64,000 nt of DNA, from NCBI GenBank assembly GCA_023313575.1, contig JAJTTP010000003.1, positions 1,922,001 to 1,986,000 of the forward strand. Direction: 5' to 3'. Position 1 is the first letter of the stretch, and each line of letters starts with the position of its first letter. Of the stretch, positions 34,550 to 48,274 are shown piece by piece. The DNA comes from Eutypella sp. D-1. Lineage: Eukaryota; Ascomycota; Sordariomycetes; Xylariales; Diatrypaceae. Below the pieces are notes generated by a model, which searched no databases, was not told the origin of the DNA, and was given only the letters and a program-made list of their open reading frames with translations. Made by a program: the position numbers and the translations under genes.

Positions 34550-36782
34550 ATTTTCCAAGCGTGAACCGTGCTCAACTCGATCTTCGTGCCTGCCGCAACG
34601 TTCCAAATAATGGGTCGTTTGAGTGTAGACAGCCCATAGCACAACTGACAGGAAGAAATGACAGCAAGGAAATGTGGGTGACGGCGTGTCGAACCGCGAG
34701 CCTAGTCAGGCAGTATATAATGGTTCTCACAAGCGAGAGAAGAATAACGAAAGTGACAAATACAACATCCCAATCCTGGGGACGACGAAGAAAAGGATAA
34801 TTGTAACGCTGGTAAATACTATGAAAGACAAGGCCCAGCCTTGATGTGGTAGAAGCAAGAGGAAGAATCAAACATCAAACGATTTGAAGTGAAGGGAAAG
34901 TACAGGACATAACTGATGGGCTCATGAGCCTTGGCTGCTCAGAGAAGTAGGTCCAGGTAGGTCTACTACGTAGTAAAGATGGCCTCACACAAGGGGAAGA
35001 AGGGATGAACGAAGCGACGAAGGACACCGAAGGAATTCCCGGAAACCTCCCCCCCAAGATGCAAAGGTGGGTCTCGGCTATTACCTTTACTAACTATGTA
35101 CGGAGTACTGACTTGCCATAGCGCGTGCGTACGAGATGCTGGAAGAGCTGAGGGTGACGGCGCTAAAGCCGACGACGCTTCATGGACATGGACATGGACA
35201 TGCTGAACAAATGCACGCTAACCTACCAGGGGGGGACTTCCCGATGGGGGGTCCGTGTTTTCATGTCTCGACTCTCGACTCACGAGACGCCGTGTTTGAG
35301 GAGCCTCAAAGCCTCAAAAGCCCCCTTCTTCTATTCTACCCTTGGAGTTTCTGGAAGAATATGCTCTTCTATCGCTTATAGCCAATACGACTCTACAGAC
35401 TCGGCTCTTTCTCGTATGTATGGCCATATTAGCCCGGTCTAGTCGGATGGTCTCATGGAGTCATGTCGCATGGCAACCTTGGAAAACGTCGCTGGACTCA
35501 CTGTGATGGTAGCGATGAATAAAGAAAAAGTTGCGTTCAAGTTGGTTGATTGGTATTGCGTATTGCGAGACGGTACCAAGGCACTAATAGCCTGATAATT
35601 TGACGCTACTGATGTCTCATCCAGGGGTTAGATGGGGGCAGTTGCGGGTCGAGTTGGTTTCATACTATTAGGCCCTGTCAGGCCCTGTTAGGTCGTGTTT
35701 AAACCTTGTTATCTCATCTTGCTTATTCACCAATCAGAAAATACAATATCGAGTATTATACTGAGTATTATACTAAGTATTATCTAGGCATTATCTACCG
35801 ACCTCACCTGGTAAGGTCCGGGGCAAGAACTATGCCTTATGCGGCAATTACCCTGCCAGGGCCATGGGTTCGGGGAAGTCCCCACGCACTTTCACTTTTG
35901 TAGGGGTTTCCGGGGCTCAGGGGTTCCAATGCTGTTTTGGAATCTCGGTGGAATCTTTAACGGAGCATTACTCGGCTCGGGCTTCCATTGAAGCCCTATG
36001 AAGTTACCAAGTACCGTCTAGGCTGTCACGAATATATGTAATGGCGTATAGTTATAATGGCGTAATTTTGCAATTGCGCGTGCTCCGTTACTTCCGATCC
36101 CCCCCGCCCCCCCGGCAAGGCAAGATAATATATGTAAAGCTCTAACTACCTAGATACCTAGGTAGTTTAGCAGCCGCAGATACGTAAGTATCCGGATTTG
36201 GAATTAGGAAAATGCCTTGAGTGTTGTCCATTAACCTACCGATCCATTTCAGACTAGGCCGGGCAGTTTTTCGCTTGGCGACGGAAGATCTTCAAAAGAT
36301 AGGGGATATATAACTCCTCGGTGTCGTAGTAGTCGTAGTAGTAGTAGAAGCAGTAGTACTAAAAGTAAGTTAGGTGGTGGTTTATAGTGGGAACTTGGGT
36401 TTCTACCCCGCCTCGCCTCTCCACCTCCCCCGCATCGTGACATCCATAGCATACCTGGGTATTGTAGTATGTAGATACTGACCAGAAAGGAAACATACCG
36501 TAGTACCTAAGTAGTATCTGTGCAGGTGTGTTTCTGGCGATAGCTTCATCTTATTCCAGGTTCCCATTCCTATCGTTTATGAACCTCTGACGTGTAAAGT
36601 CGGACAACCTTCTTGATCCTCTCCGTCCTTCCCGAATTACCCTCTCTTTTCATTTCAGTTGAGAGTAGTTGGCTACTACGGTATCCATACAATTTACATG
36701 TATCGTACATGTATATACCCAGGCATATTCCGGCAGATCCATATCCTCTGCCTATAATAAAGACTGGCCGAGAACCCTCACA
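34550..36782. other. Intergenic 2.2 kb between divergent genes
   Basis: Holds the promoters of the membrane protein and of the GNAT gene. Includes the motif CTACCTAGATACCTAGGTAG (about 36147-36166), a GTATTATACT tandem (about 35754-35782) and a GTAGTAGTAGTAG run (36327-36346). No gene recognised. Confidence 0.5.
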
Positions 36783-38236
36783 ATGCCTATCCGTGTCAGC
36801 GATCTTACCGAGACCGACATACCCGGCGCTGTAGCCGCCATTCAGTAAGTAAGGAAATAAGAAACGGCCCATGCACATTCTCCTACTCCACCGCTGGCGA
36901 TCTCACGCACTTCAGCCACAGCGCTAACATGAACTCCCCTCTATTCTAGAGAGGCTTTTGCCGACGATCCCTATAGCAATTGGGTCTTCGATAAGTCCAA
37001 GGTTCGTAACCACATGCCCAATACCCAAAGTAACAGTCATCTACCCGCCGTAGGATCGCCCCACGCCGACGTAACCTCAACGTCGCGTTGGATGGTGCCG
37101 TTGTGTTGCCTCCCGATGTACCGGCGGCTGCAGCTGCATAATATGCAGACTGCGACGCCGGGTATATATATATGATCATACAGCTGAACCGTCCAAAGGC
37201 GAGACATGGGATCAGCCGATGCGGGTCGTGTGTCACAATGTATAAACAAACCGTTTTACATCCCTTCTCATACCCAATCACCCTCATCTTGCCCGCACCC
37301 ATTCTCTCAATACAATACCTACCTCCCAAAGCAACACTTCTCAAAACTTGTCTCACCTGAGCTTACTCATCTACTTATATACCCGCAGTTTAGCGCTGAG
37401 CGGAACGCCGTGTCCCTGGGTCTGCGGTGCCGCTGGGGCATGCGCAACGGCATCTTCCAGGTGGCCAAGGAGGAGGGTAGCGATGAGGTGCTCGGCGTCG
37501 CCATGTGGTTGCGGCCGCGGCCCGCGGGCCAAGCCGAGACATGGACCGAGTGGCTCGACGGCTGGCGCCTGTGGTTCGGTCAGGTTCGCATGAACCTCTG
37601 GTACGGACGGGGCGGGCTGATTGTCAAGGTGAGTTGCGCGAGTGCTTGATCGAGCTTGAGTTAGTCATGAACGTGCGAGCTGCGTAGGTATCGTATTGAT
37701 TAGCCTCGAGGAAGAGATTAGTGTGTATACTTGCTTCCCCGGCCAATTACTTCGAAGTTGTTTCCTCTGCCGCCGCATCGCATCCCGACCCTTACTCCAA
37801 CGCCTCGTAACTTTACACATAATACGAGACGCGATTAATCTAACCACGCCAAATTAACCAGCGCTACTACATCTGGAAAGCAGCGCAGTCGCGCGTGCAG
37901 TCGGAGGTCTGGGCGGCGGAGCCGGGAGGGTACTACTTCCTGAACATCATGGTGGTGCGGCCGGGCTACCAGGGGCGGGGGGTCGGGCGGCGGCTGATGG
38001 AGGCGGTGACGCGGGACCGCGCGGACCCCGAGGGGCGGCCTTGCTACCTCGAGTCCAGCCGCGACGAGCCCAACGTCGCGATCTACCGCCGCCTCGGGTT
38101 CTCTTTCGCTGCCGCCCTCGAGTGCCGCGACGACGACACCGGCGACGCCATCACCTTATCTGCCATGGTGCGCGAGCCTGGCGCGGCCGAACCAAGTTCC
38201 GATGGCGCTATTCGTGCCGCTGCGTCGAAGGATTGA
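36783..38236 (+). CDS. GNAT-family N-acetyltransferase
   Basis: Four exons, 36783-36844, 36950-37001, 37389-37628 and 37862-38236, giving 242 residues; all phases close. It begins MPIRVSDLTETDIPGAVAAI, a usual GNAT start with an acidic helix. EAFADDPYSNWVFDK follows. The acetyl-CoA-binding motif A is seen in NIMVVRPGYQGRGVGRRLME (Q/R-x-x-G-x-G), and motif B in YLESSRDEPNVAIYRRLGFS. Size and order match fungal GNAT enzymes that acetylate small molecules or proteins; the acceptor is unknown. No targeting signal. It is convergent with the NADH dehydrogenase gene. The third intron (37629-37861) and second (37002-37388) are long for this genome. Confidence 0.87.
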
Positions 38237-39223
38237 CGTCCTCCCGTAAGGCGCGACGTGGTGCTACACCCGCCTGATCTGCACCCGTCTGATCCGATGC
38301 CCAGGACTCAACACCTATCTATATTCCGCATCAGTGCGGAATAAGCCACCTCCCATCTCCCACCTCCACCTGCTTGGGTGTAGTTGGGTCAAGGATGGGG
38401 AGGTCCGTTATCCGTGGGAAGCTAGTTAGATAGACCGGCGAGACGTAGGGCGTCGCACAGTCGTGGGTGGAACAGACACAGAGGCGTCGAAGGAGCTCGC
38501 CTGCAAGTAACTCCCAATTAGACATACTTACCTAATACGCAAGATTAAAGAAACGGCCACAGCTGATTGAGTGTCGGTACTGCCTGCTAGCCAGTGATAT
38601 TCAATTCTGTCCCAAGAGCATCATATCTCAAAGCGGAAGCTCCAACACGGATGTAGTCCTTCATAACACTCACAACTTAGTAATAGAGGGGGCGTGAAGA
38701 GTGTATAGGATATATTATAGTACTTATACAAACGGATAACAAAAAAAAAGGGAGGTTCACATTCAAGGATCGACCGCCGGCGTGACCCGAACACGACCTG
38801 TCTCGAGCCGTCGCCGTTACTGCTTCTAAAAAGACCGAAAAAATAAAAACAAAAGAGAAAAATCCCTGGTCTATCATCTCTCATCTTTTGGTGTTTCCGG
38901 TGATGGGTACCTTACCTGTTGTATCCTGGACGTTATTCCGGGCCCTCCCTCCTTTCCCTCCTGCCGCCGTTCTATTTGGTCTTTTCTTCTTTTCCTTTTC
39001 CTTTTTCTTCTTTTTTTGGAAGTAACGCTGTTCCGTAACTCCCCGCAAACCCCATTTTTAAAACACAAGCACGCCAACAGGCTCTGATCTAGGTGCACCG
39101 GATAAGTAGGGCGACATTACACCCCCTGAGCTCCGGGTTAACTAGAAAACAAGTTGGCGAAAAGTGAAAGGGAGGCCCGTGCCCGCCTGCGCGGACGACG
39201 GCACCTCGAGAGCTAGTTACTCT
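38237..39223. other. Intergenic between convergent GNAT and NDE genes
   Basis: About 1 kb with both 3' flanks. Pyrimidine-rich stretch near 38980-39016. No coding sequence supported. Confidence 0.5.
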
Positions 39224-41182
39224 CTACTCCCGAGAGACATCCCGTCCGTAGATCTTGTTCTTGACCCAGTCGAGGGCAACAAGGACACGGTTGCGAGCTA
39301 ACGACGCTGTCAGTGATACCGCTTACGTACTAGACCCACAAGGGCATAAAACGGAAAGAAAAGGGGCAACTCACTGCTGAAGCACATGCTGAGGTAGGCG
39401 CTTCTCCAGAACAGATACGTGAGCTTACCGCCGGTGGCAACGTTACCGTTGAGCCAAGCGACATCGGCGACGGCCTTCTCGCTACCAATATAGGCGAGAC
39501 TGCCCTGGTGCGAGTAGTGGAACGGCTTGATGTCTTTGAGGCGACGCAGCTGCTTCTCGGCGGCTTCGATCTCCTGGGTGACCTCAGCAGCGTTACCGGG
39601 CTTGAGGTTGAGGCCGGCGCTGAGGTCGCGGATCTTGTTCTCGAGCGTCTCGGTCATAGCCATATTGTTAAACAGTCGTGCCAAGAAGCCGCCTTCCTGC
39701 GAGGCGACCTGCGCAGTTGGCGCGTACCCGGCCACGGCACAGTCGCCGACAGCCCAGATGTCCCGGGTACCCTGAACGACCAGGTACTCGTTCACAGCGA
39801 GGCCGCGTCTCGAATCCTTCTGGGCCGGGATCTGCATCATCAGGTCCTTGACAAGAGGACGCAGCGCATTACCAGTAGCCCAGACCAGCAGACCATAGGG
39901 GATAGTAATCGTAGACTTCTTACCGTCGGGGCCGGTTATCTCGGCTTCGACAGTCTTATCCGTAACCTTCTTAACCATGGTCTTCGCCTTGATCTCAATG
40001 TGCTCCTCCTTGAAGGTGCTCTCGGTGTAGTCGATTAGTTGCTTGCTGAACATAGGCAGGACGTTGGGCAGGGCCTCAATCAGGGTGACCTTGAAGCGTG
40101 GGGCAATTTCAGGGATCAGCTTCTTGATATCCTCATCGAAGAAGTCACGGAGCTCTCCAGCAAATTCGACGCCGGTGGGGCCACCGCCGACAACGACCAT
40201 ATGCAGTAACCGATCGACCTCATCCTGAGCCTGATCCTTGAAAGCAGCAGTTTCGACACAATCCATGATCTTGGTACGAATGGCCTGAGCATCACGGATC
40301 TCCTTGAGGAAACAACTGTTCTCGCGAACCCCGGGAATACCAAAGGTAGCATTTTCAGCGCCAACACCAATAACCAGCATATCATAGGGAACCTCAGTTT
40401 CGTTTACGGCGCCCTTGATATCACTGTTATCAGAAATCAGGACAACCTTGCGCTCGTAATCAATCTTAGTAGCCTCGGCTTCGTAGAATTTAGCAGCAGC
40501 CTTCTTGTGACGTAGGATTTGGCGGACAGGCTCCATGATGGAGCGGTGTTCGATTTGTCCAGTGGTGCATGACGGGAGAAGCGGGGTGAACAAAAAGTAG
40601 TTACGGGGCGAGATGACAATGACGTTATAGTTAGCAGTATCCAGTTTCTTGAGCAGAGCGACAGAACCCCAGCCGGTGCCTTATATATATATAAAGAGAA
40701 AGGGTTAGCATAAAGGTCATTTAAATGAAAACCCAAGTCTCACAAGTCTACCTACCGAGGATTACGAGAGTTTTCTTATTAGGGTCAGGGGTATATTGTT
40801 CATCCGGGTAGCGATCTTTGTAGCCATCGTAGGCGACAGCACCGACGAGGCCGAGAATAGAGAGATAAGTCAAGCGGCGGGCCCATCTGAAAGTCCTCCG
40901 GATCTTGCCGGGCTTCTTCTTGGGAGGTTGCGGGGCAGCATCGGCATAAGATCTCTGGAACTGACGGGAGATAGGTTGTTTTTGGACCTTAGAGAGGATA
41001 GCAGAGGGAGGGGGGACGGCGGGTTTTTGCGCACATGACGTCGTCGTGAATTTGGCGATCGGTCGAACGGCAGCAAAAGCAGTAGCAGACAGTGGCGTGG
41101 ACAAAGGCAGGTGAGGCCTTTGAATTGTAGCGCTGAGCTGGGCGCCGACAAGCCGGGCGAACGTCCGTGAGGATGAAGCCAT
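39224..41182 (-). CDS. Alternative mitochondrial NADH dehydrogenase (NDH-2, NDE type)
   Basis: Three exons, 41182-40756, 40679-39375 and 39297-39224, 601 residues with exact phases. The N-terminus is Arg/Ser/Ala-rich without acids for about 75 residues, a mitochondrial presequence, and a hydrophobic helix LTYLSILGLVGAVAY lies at 104-118. The FAD-binding Rossmann motif VILGTGWGSV is at about 140-149, made across the first splice junction. The NADH-binding motif VVVGGGPTGVEFAGEL is near 304-319. WAVGDCAVAGYAPTAQVASQ marks the second FAD motif. The end, FWRSAYLSMCFST then DWVKNKIYGRDVSRE, is the conserved membrane-contact tail. The enzyme passes electrons from NADH to ubiquinone without proton pumping. 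The membrane helix after the presequence suggests an external (intermembrane-space) form such as NDE2, without an EF-hand; internal NDI cannot be excluded. Confidence 0.93.
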
Positions 41183-44084
41183 TGGGACGGCTTCGACGAA
41201 CGTTATTGCCAGATCAACGGACAAAGGATTAAGAAATGAGGTAGAGGTAGGTTTTGTCAAGGTAGAAAGTTGGGAGGAACTTCGTCAGAAAAATGGGGTC
41301 GGAGCAAAAAATAAATGTGAGAGTGAGTAACAAACTGATATCACTGGGAAGCCCGCCAACCCGCCCTGGAGCTGAGGTCAGACATACATAGAGTATAGGG
41401 TACATGACATACGTAATGAATCCTGCCAGACGGACAGCAATCTGAAGCAAAACTCAAGTAGAGATAAGGTACATATACATGTATAGCAAGTGTGGGTCAT
41501 CTCAAATTTTTGTGGCCTCTTGCCGCTGTCCGGCGTACTCTTGGCAGCTAAGCGTACTGCAATAGTGGATACCTATACCCAGCTTCCTGGTTCCACATAA
41601 CATGTGAGTATGTATTTTGTACTTCCTACGTGCCCAGGTGGGCAATCTAGGTAATTCGGCATATTGCATACGAACCTTACGAACCTTGGAACCTTGGGAT
41701 ACGTCAAAGACGAAAATCTATTTCCAACGAAGGGCTATGTACCTAGGTAGAGCTCTACGCCCCCCGTGGACCTGCCTAGGAGGACTTTAGGACTGACAGA
41801 TAGGTTTGAAAGCCCCGCTACACAAAACTAGGTTACCTACGAAGCAGGTAGTCGGCAAATGATTGGCCGGCCCAGTTATTCAATCAATGTTATGTCTACA
41901 TAACACATTCCTCTGAGAAGAAGAAAAAAGAAGCAATGACCTGGTAGCACGTCATTCAATGGTAAGGTTTATCTTCTATCCGGGTAGATACACTCCATAT
42001 ACTATATATGTAACTTTTTTATATTACCCCTATCCTGTATCGTGGATCTGTACTGGCGCACCTGAGCAGCAACGAACAACGCCCTTTGTACTGTACCTAT
42101 GTAAGCTGGTTAGTGAGAAGTACCTAAAACTCCGGGAGTCGGCCGGGAGCTATCAATAGTGTCAGTCTGTCAGTGCTACCTCCCTCCCTGTTCTTAGCCA
42201 CCCTTCCTTCGGTGTTATCATGCTAGACGGACAGTCGGGAACTCGGTCTTTACTCGCTTTTGCCGCCCCCCGACTGGGATTTACCATTTTCCACAAGCAC
42301 CCGAGTCGCGGCACACAGGTACCTAGACAACTACACAGGTAGGTAGACTGATAGACTGATAAGATAGATGCATGCATCCATGATGATGATGATGCTGATG
42401 ATAGGTAAACATAACCGAACTCTCTCTCATTCCGTAAGACCGGATATACCGCGAGAAGGAGGAAAGGAGGAAACCACAAGCTCGAACTGGGATTTGTTCA
42501 TTTTATCTCTTTTGTTCCTCTAGTCCGAGTACGCCCGGTATCGGAGGCAGGAAGGGGAATTGTTCCCGCCTGTGGACATCGTAGAAAGCTCGCATATATG
42601 GACTACGATTAAATGTTTTTTTTTTCTTTTTGCCCTGACGCTAGCAAGGTAGCAAGCAAGGTAGGTAAGGGGCAGGTAGGACAGAAAAAAAAAAGGGGGG
42701 GGGGGACTCAGCTGATAATATTCGAGGCTTGCGCATCTACATAGTATCAATTTAGTTGGTCTGGTTCCCCCAACTCACCGATTAACACCCATAGCAGGTT
42801 CGTTCGTTCATTAATAGAACATCGACCATAGATTTGCACGCCTCTAAAGTAACTAAATATACTCTTAACCTACATAGCATCAAACATTACTACCTAAGTA
42901 CGCTGTAGGATTTGAATTCGCGACTTTGGAATGATAACCCGATTTCCCGGTTTCAGCTAATTGACAAGGCTTGTTGATCGAGTTCATAGGCGCGCGTGCT
43001 GCCCATCTCCCCCCTGCCCTAAGCGCGCCCCTCCCACGATTACGGCAAAAGGGGCCCCTGCCCTAGCTGGGGTGGGAGGAGCGGGGGCCAGAGGTTGGTC
43101 AATAGCCAGCGTGGGGGGAGAGGGTAGGTGGTCCTTCGCCACAGCAGAATTCGATCCAGGAGTGGCCCCCCCCGCCTCTTGTCAGCGGGTATATAATTTT
43201 TTTCTTCTTTCGTCTTGTGTGTCTTTCCTCTGAGGGGGCCTGGCCTGCTAATTCGAGTGAGTAAATTTATATTGTAATTATATGAACGAGCAACGCTGTT
43301 TGTGGGTTTTTGGCCCACATTGGGTTGGCTGATGCGCTCCAATGGCTGTCAGCCGCATCCGATCTTTTAGCGGACCCTGGGCGGATGGAGGATGTCGTTT
43401 GCTGTTCTGGGCCGCCGTTTGAACTAAACTTTCCTCTCTCTCAACGGTAATAATTACTAAATACGACGAACAATGACACAGATAGCAGGTAGCTTATTAA
43501 GAATAAATGATAATTGCCCTTAAGTAGCGTGGTCAGATCTAGGCATCATCGTCGTCGTTTGTCACAATGTCACATCCATCATTGTGCCAAAAGCCTACAC
43601 TGGCGGACCATCACGAGATAAAACAGCAAAACCAGTCACAACACGAAGAGAGCAACGGGAAAGAATAGAAGTAACAAGACGTCCCTCACTTTTTTGTATT
43701 TGAAGGCGTCAACGACAGCCCGGAAGAGGAAGGAGAAAAAAAGGGGGAACCGCTACTGAGACAACATAATATAACATCAACATCAACAAGAAATCGGGTC
43801 TCGTTAAAAATAAAGTGAAGAGAAAAAAAGACTAGAACTTTGCTTCGCCGGACTCCGTTTAGCCTTAGCCTTAGCCTAGCCTTGCCTTGCCCGGCCTGGC
43901 CCGGCCTGACCTGACCTGACCTGACCTATAGCCGCCCTGATCCCGTTACAGTAGAAGGTAGGAGCAAAAGAGTAGTACGTAACTACACCCAGGTGCGCAC
44001 GCGCACACGAGGGGTGGGAAGAATACACCATCACAAACAATGACAACAACACGCACAACGCCCACCGCATCATGAACATAACGA
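41183..44084. other. Intergenic 2.9 kb
   Basis: Promoter side of the NADH dehydrogenase gene and 3' side of DRS2. Contains GTACCTAGGTAG (41739-41750), a GAT microsatellite (42379-42403), an A10-G10 junction (about 42686-42705), and tandem GCCTTA/GACCT repeats at 43862-43927 close to the DRS2 stop. No gene recognised. Confidence 0.5.
43862..43927. repeat. Short tandem repeats (GCCTTA then GACCT units)
   Basis: Consecutive GCCTTA units, then GCCTTGCC and CCGGCCTGG units, then four GACCT-type units, in the likely 3' UTR region of DRS2. Confidence 0.8.
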
Positions 44085-47000
44085 CTACCTCGTGGGCCCA
44101 GACGCGGGCATCTCTCCGTATCTACCTCTGTGCCTCGTCGTGTCGTACGCGTTGATGACACGCGTCTGGCTTTCATCGGCCTGCGAGAAGGCGTAGCCGC
44201 GTTGTTTCCTCATCCGCTGCACCTGGCGGACCTTCCTGATGGCCTTCTGGAACTGCTCCATCCTGTAAAGAAAAGTTGAGTTAGTATAAGAGTGGACACA
44301 CATCATTGGGGAATTGAAAACCTACCTAGGTCGGTAATCCTGAATATTGTACTTCTGGATTTCCTGGATATGGTGATATGTCTGTGGGTAGTACATCCTC
44401 TTCGCGTACTTCCAGGCAAAGTCTCGGAGCAGACACAGTATCGGGAGCGCGACCATCTGCAACCAGAATACGGGGCTGGCGAACAGCTTCGGCACAAGGC
44501 CGTGGTATTCCGGGGATACGTTCACCATAGGAGCCACTATGCCGTAAGCGCCAACAAAGGCATACCAAATCACCAGACTTCCGGGGATGGCGATAATGTG
44601 GTACTTCGTCCAATTGCTCGTGATCAGCGCAGCCTTGCCGAGGGTGGTCGCAAGCGTGGCACCGTAAAGGGCAGATCCCCAAACCCAGTGGCCCGCCATT
44701 GTGCCATCACCCAATTTCAAGTCGCCATACCAGATGAGCTCGCCGAAGATGTATAAGATGAGCGAGTGGTAAGTGGCATTGGCTACCCAACTGTAAAAGT
44801 TTCTGAGCCGGAAAAACTGGTTCTGCTGCCCTAGCATATACAGCTGAGGATATCGGTCAAGTAACCGGGCCGAAATGAACTGGTCCAGAATACCTAGCAC
44901 GAGAGGTGGCAGGACAGTGAAGAAGACGTTGTAGAAGGATAGTGTCCAGGATTCGTAAATAATCGCACCAGAAAAAACGTTTTGGAATGTGTACTGATTA
45001 GAGGTTAGTATTACGTAAAATATGAATGTGAGACATGATGGCTTACCCAGAATTGCGTCATGTATAGGGCGATGTTCTTGTAGAATGAGAAGAGGATCGT
45101 TTTGCTGACTCTTTGGTAGCTCCAGGCACCGTGGACGAGCGTGAGTTTTCTGAGGTAGCGGAACTGGGCGATCGAAATATCGGCGGATCGTGCAGCCTGA
45201 AGACCTTCGACGCCGGAGATACCCACTCCGATATGAGCGGCCTGAATCATGGATACATCATTTGCGCCGTCGCCAATTGCCAGGAGAACTTCAGGCGAGA
45301 ATTTCTTCACCATTTTTACCACCAGTGCCTTCTGCAACGGGGATACACGGCAGCATACAACCGCCTTGCATAGCACAGCCAAATCATAAAATAGTTTCTC
45401 CATATCCTTCTCCAGTGCGTATGTTAGGGATTTGCCGTCAATGACGAGGGCTAGGGTGTCCATCTCGATCGAAGCATCGGTGTTGTTCCGAATGGCATCC
45501 AGCTTCTTCTGGATGTTATCCCGTGTTGCCGCAGCGTTTTCTTCATTAACGATGAGGAGCATCATGTCTTCGCTTAAGAGCTTAGAACTCATGCCGATGT
45601 TGATAGCGGTCTCCTGTCGATCACCGGTGAGGACCCACACTTTGATATTCGCTTGTTGTAGCGTGTGTATGGTCTCGGGCACGCCATCTTGCAAACGATC
45701 CTCAATAGCTGTGGCGCCAAGCAGATAGAAGTCGTGTTCGATGAGCTCGGCCGCCTTGTCCAATTCCTCGGCTCGGTTACCCCCAACGGTTGTCTGGGCT
45801 TGTTCAAATATCGCAAACCATTCTTGGTACTCCTGTTCGGGGATTTCACGCATTGCAAGACAGAGGGTTCGCAGGCCTTCGGATGCGTATTCCTCTAGGT
45901 GCAGTAGGGTTTGCTCGACATGGGGATTATCGTCGTTGAGGCGTTCGAGGATGACAGTATCTGCACCCTTACAATAGCAGCGGATCTTCCCGTCTGGGCA
46001 TCGGTAGATCGCGGACATTCGCTTTCTCGTGGAGTTGAACTCGCATATAGCAAGGAGTTCATATTCAAATTCTTGCCCTTCGTGTTCGATGACTACGGCC
46101 CGGGGTTTACGAGCAGTAAACGTGTATCCTAAAGTCATGGCACCTTGGACCAAGGCACCCTCGTCGGGTGAGGCGGCCTGATACTTGATCTTGCCACCCT
46201 TCTCTTCATCCCGTTCGGGAATGACGGTATGGCATGTCGACAGGAGGGATAAGAAATGCCGGATGGCCATGGCGCTCTCGTGACTCTTTATGTTTTCTCG
46301 TAGCTGTTTGAAATCGTAAATGCCAACCTCAACCCCGTCTTGAACTGTCGCTCTCCGATCCTCGGGGACATCGTCCGCATACTGGATGCCGGCGATGGTG
46401 CACTGCTTGAATTCCATCATATTGCAAGTCAAGGTTCCCGTTTTATCAGAGAAAACATAACCGACCATGCCTAGCTCTTCCACCAAACTTGACGTACGGC
46501 AGTTAGCCGGCGTGTCCGTCTTGTCGTAGTAGATGTCGAGGTCATCGTTGATGAGAATGGCATGCCAGTACTTGACCAATTCCAATGTAACAAAGAGGGA
46601 GATGGGAACAAGTGACGCGAAAAGGACCCAATATGTGACAAGATCCTTGAATATAGTCGACACAACCACGCCAGCTGAACCGAGAGATTCTAGCTCCAGA
46701 TAGGGAATCTGGTTCTGGCGAGTCGCCCTATAAACCAGCCCGCCAACGGTACATATGACACTAAGCACCAAAAGGATGCCGACCAGGGCCAGGACGAGAT
46801 AATTGAGCTGCTTTTCGACGCGTGTTCGCTTGATCGGGGCGGCTGTCGCGTTTCGCATAAGTTTCGTCTCGTGGCCGGTGAAGACTACGACGCCGTGGAT
46901 CCAGGGCGTATTTCTCAACGTGGCTCCTCGCAACAGCAGTTGTTCGGGATTCAGGGGCAGCTCTTTCTCTCCTCCTCCAGCTTGAAGGGTCAAGGTGGCT

Positions 47001-48274
47001 TCGTACGTGTATAAGCTGCTGTTGGGTTGTTCGGAGCGTATCCTGCCGCCCAGCCTGCTCAACTCGGTCGGGCTAACTATCGACGATGTTTCCGGTAGGG
47101 CTTGCTTGATCTTCAGATTGGTCTCGCCGTCGAGGTTGGCCGTCTCGATATAGCAAAGACCTTCGGGTTCTGAACTCGCAAGAATGACGATGTCGGCGGG
47201 GAAGGGCTCCTCGGACTCGACGCGTACGATATCGCCTACGGAGATATTGATCCACTTCGTCTCCTCAAAGTTGGACCCGCGCAGTATCTTGGCTTTTGAA
47301 TTATTGAGCGCGCTGTCGGCCTGTTTTCTCCGGTAATCCTCGACCATCTCCTTGCCCGCGGATACCATCAGCACAACGATAAGGGGCCCGATAGTGGTAT
47401 ACTGATTTGTAGGAGATAGGCCTGGAATCTGTTGGAGGACAGCGGTAAACAGGAAGAAAACGTTGGCGAACTTGGAGAACTGCTCAAACAGAAACTTGGG
47501 GAGAAAGGTGATGACGTTGTACTTGGCGGTGGACACATGATTATCGACATACTTGTTGGCGGCGTTAGCGGGGGGGTTGTTCAGGTGTATAATTCGGGGA
47601 CCGAGCGTCGAGGGGTCAGGTTTCCCTCGCCCAAAGCCAAACTTGAAGTTGCTCAGTTCGAACTTCTTGCCCTGTTTCGTCTGTGAATCGAAGCCTGCCG
47701 AATCTGCGCGGCCGCGGCCATGACCTGGTTCCGTCAAGGGTAGATCCATCTCAGAATAACCGTTCTGTGCTCCCATGCCCAGCATGCTTTTAGCCCTCCC
47801 CATAATACCGCCTCCGAGACTCAGTATGCTGTTGCGATTCCGTGCATTGTCGCGACCCATCGAATCGCTGCCGGCATTTATAGACCCAGACCCGCCACCG
47901 TGCTGATAGTACGATTGACCATCGTCGGGATAATCGTCCAGATCGTCGGCGTATCTCTGGTAATTATGTAGGTCGGAGGACTGACTGTACTGCCGATCGC
48001 GGTTGCCCATGTAAGGAGGCCTCGGGGAGGAATAGGTAGCGCCGGAGGGAGGATTCTTCACAGAAGGATGGGTGGTTTGACTACCGCCGATGAAGTCATC
48101 GTAGGAAACCGAGGGTCGCGAGGGGTTATCGTTATGATCGTTATTATAGGCACGTAATATTTCGTCGTCATTGAGGGGTGCGCGTTGTCCTCCATAGGTT
48201 GGTTGGTCGTCGAGGTCGAGTAATAAATCGTTCCCATGGCTGGAACCCCCTGGTGGAGGCGCCCTGCCAGCCAT
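44085..48274 (-). CDS. DRS2: P4-ATPase phospholipid flippase DRS2
   Basis: Three exons, 48274-45047, 44993-44326 and 44262-44085, 1357 residues, the usual Drs2 length. The ATG at 48274 gives MAGRAPPPGGSSHGNDLLLD. Motifs: NLDGETNLKIKQ (actuator), VPISLFVTLELVKYWHAI in TM4 (PISL), FSDKTGTLTCNMME with the phosphorylated Asp at 610, GDGANDVSMIQAAHIGVGIS. Exon 2 carries the last TM helices (TFQNVFSGAIIYESWTLSF onward). Exon 3 encodes the regulatory tail, with RKVRQVQRMRKQRGYAFSQA, the GYAFSQ autoinhibitory motif typical of Drs2. The enzyme moves phosphatidylserine to the cytosolic leaflet of trans-Golgi membranes with a Cdc50 partner, for vesicle budding. The N-terminal ~200 residues are Ser/Tyr/Gly-rich and disordered. 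Confidence 0.95.
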
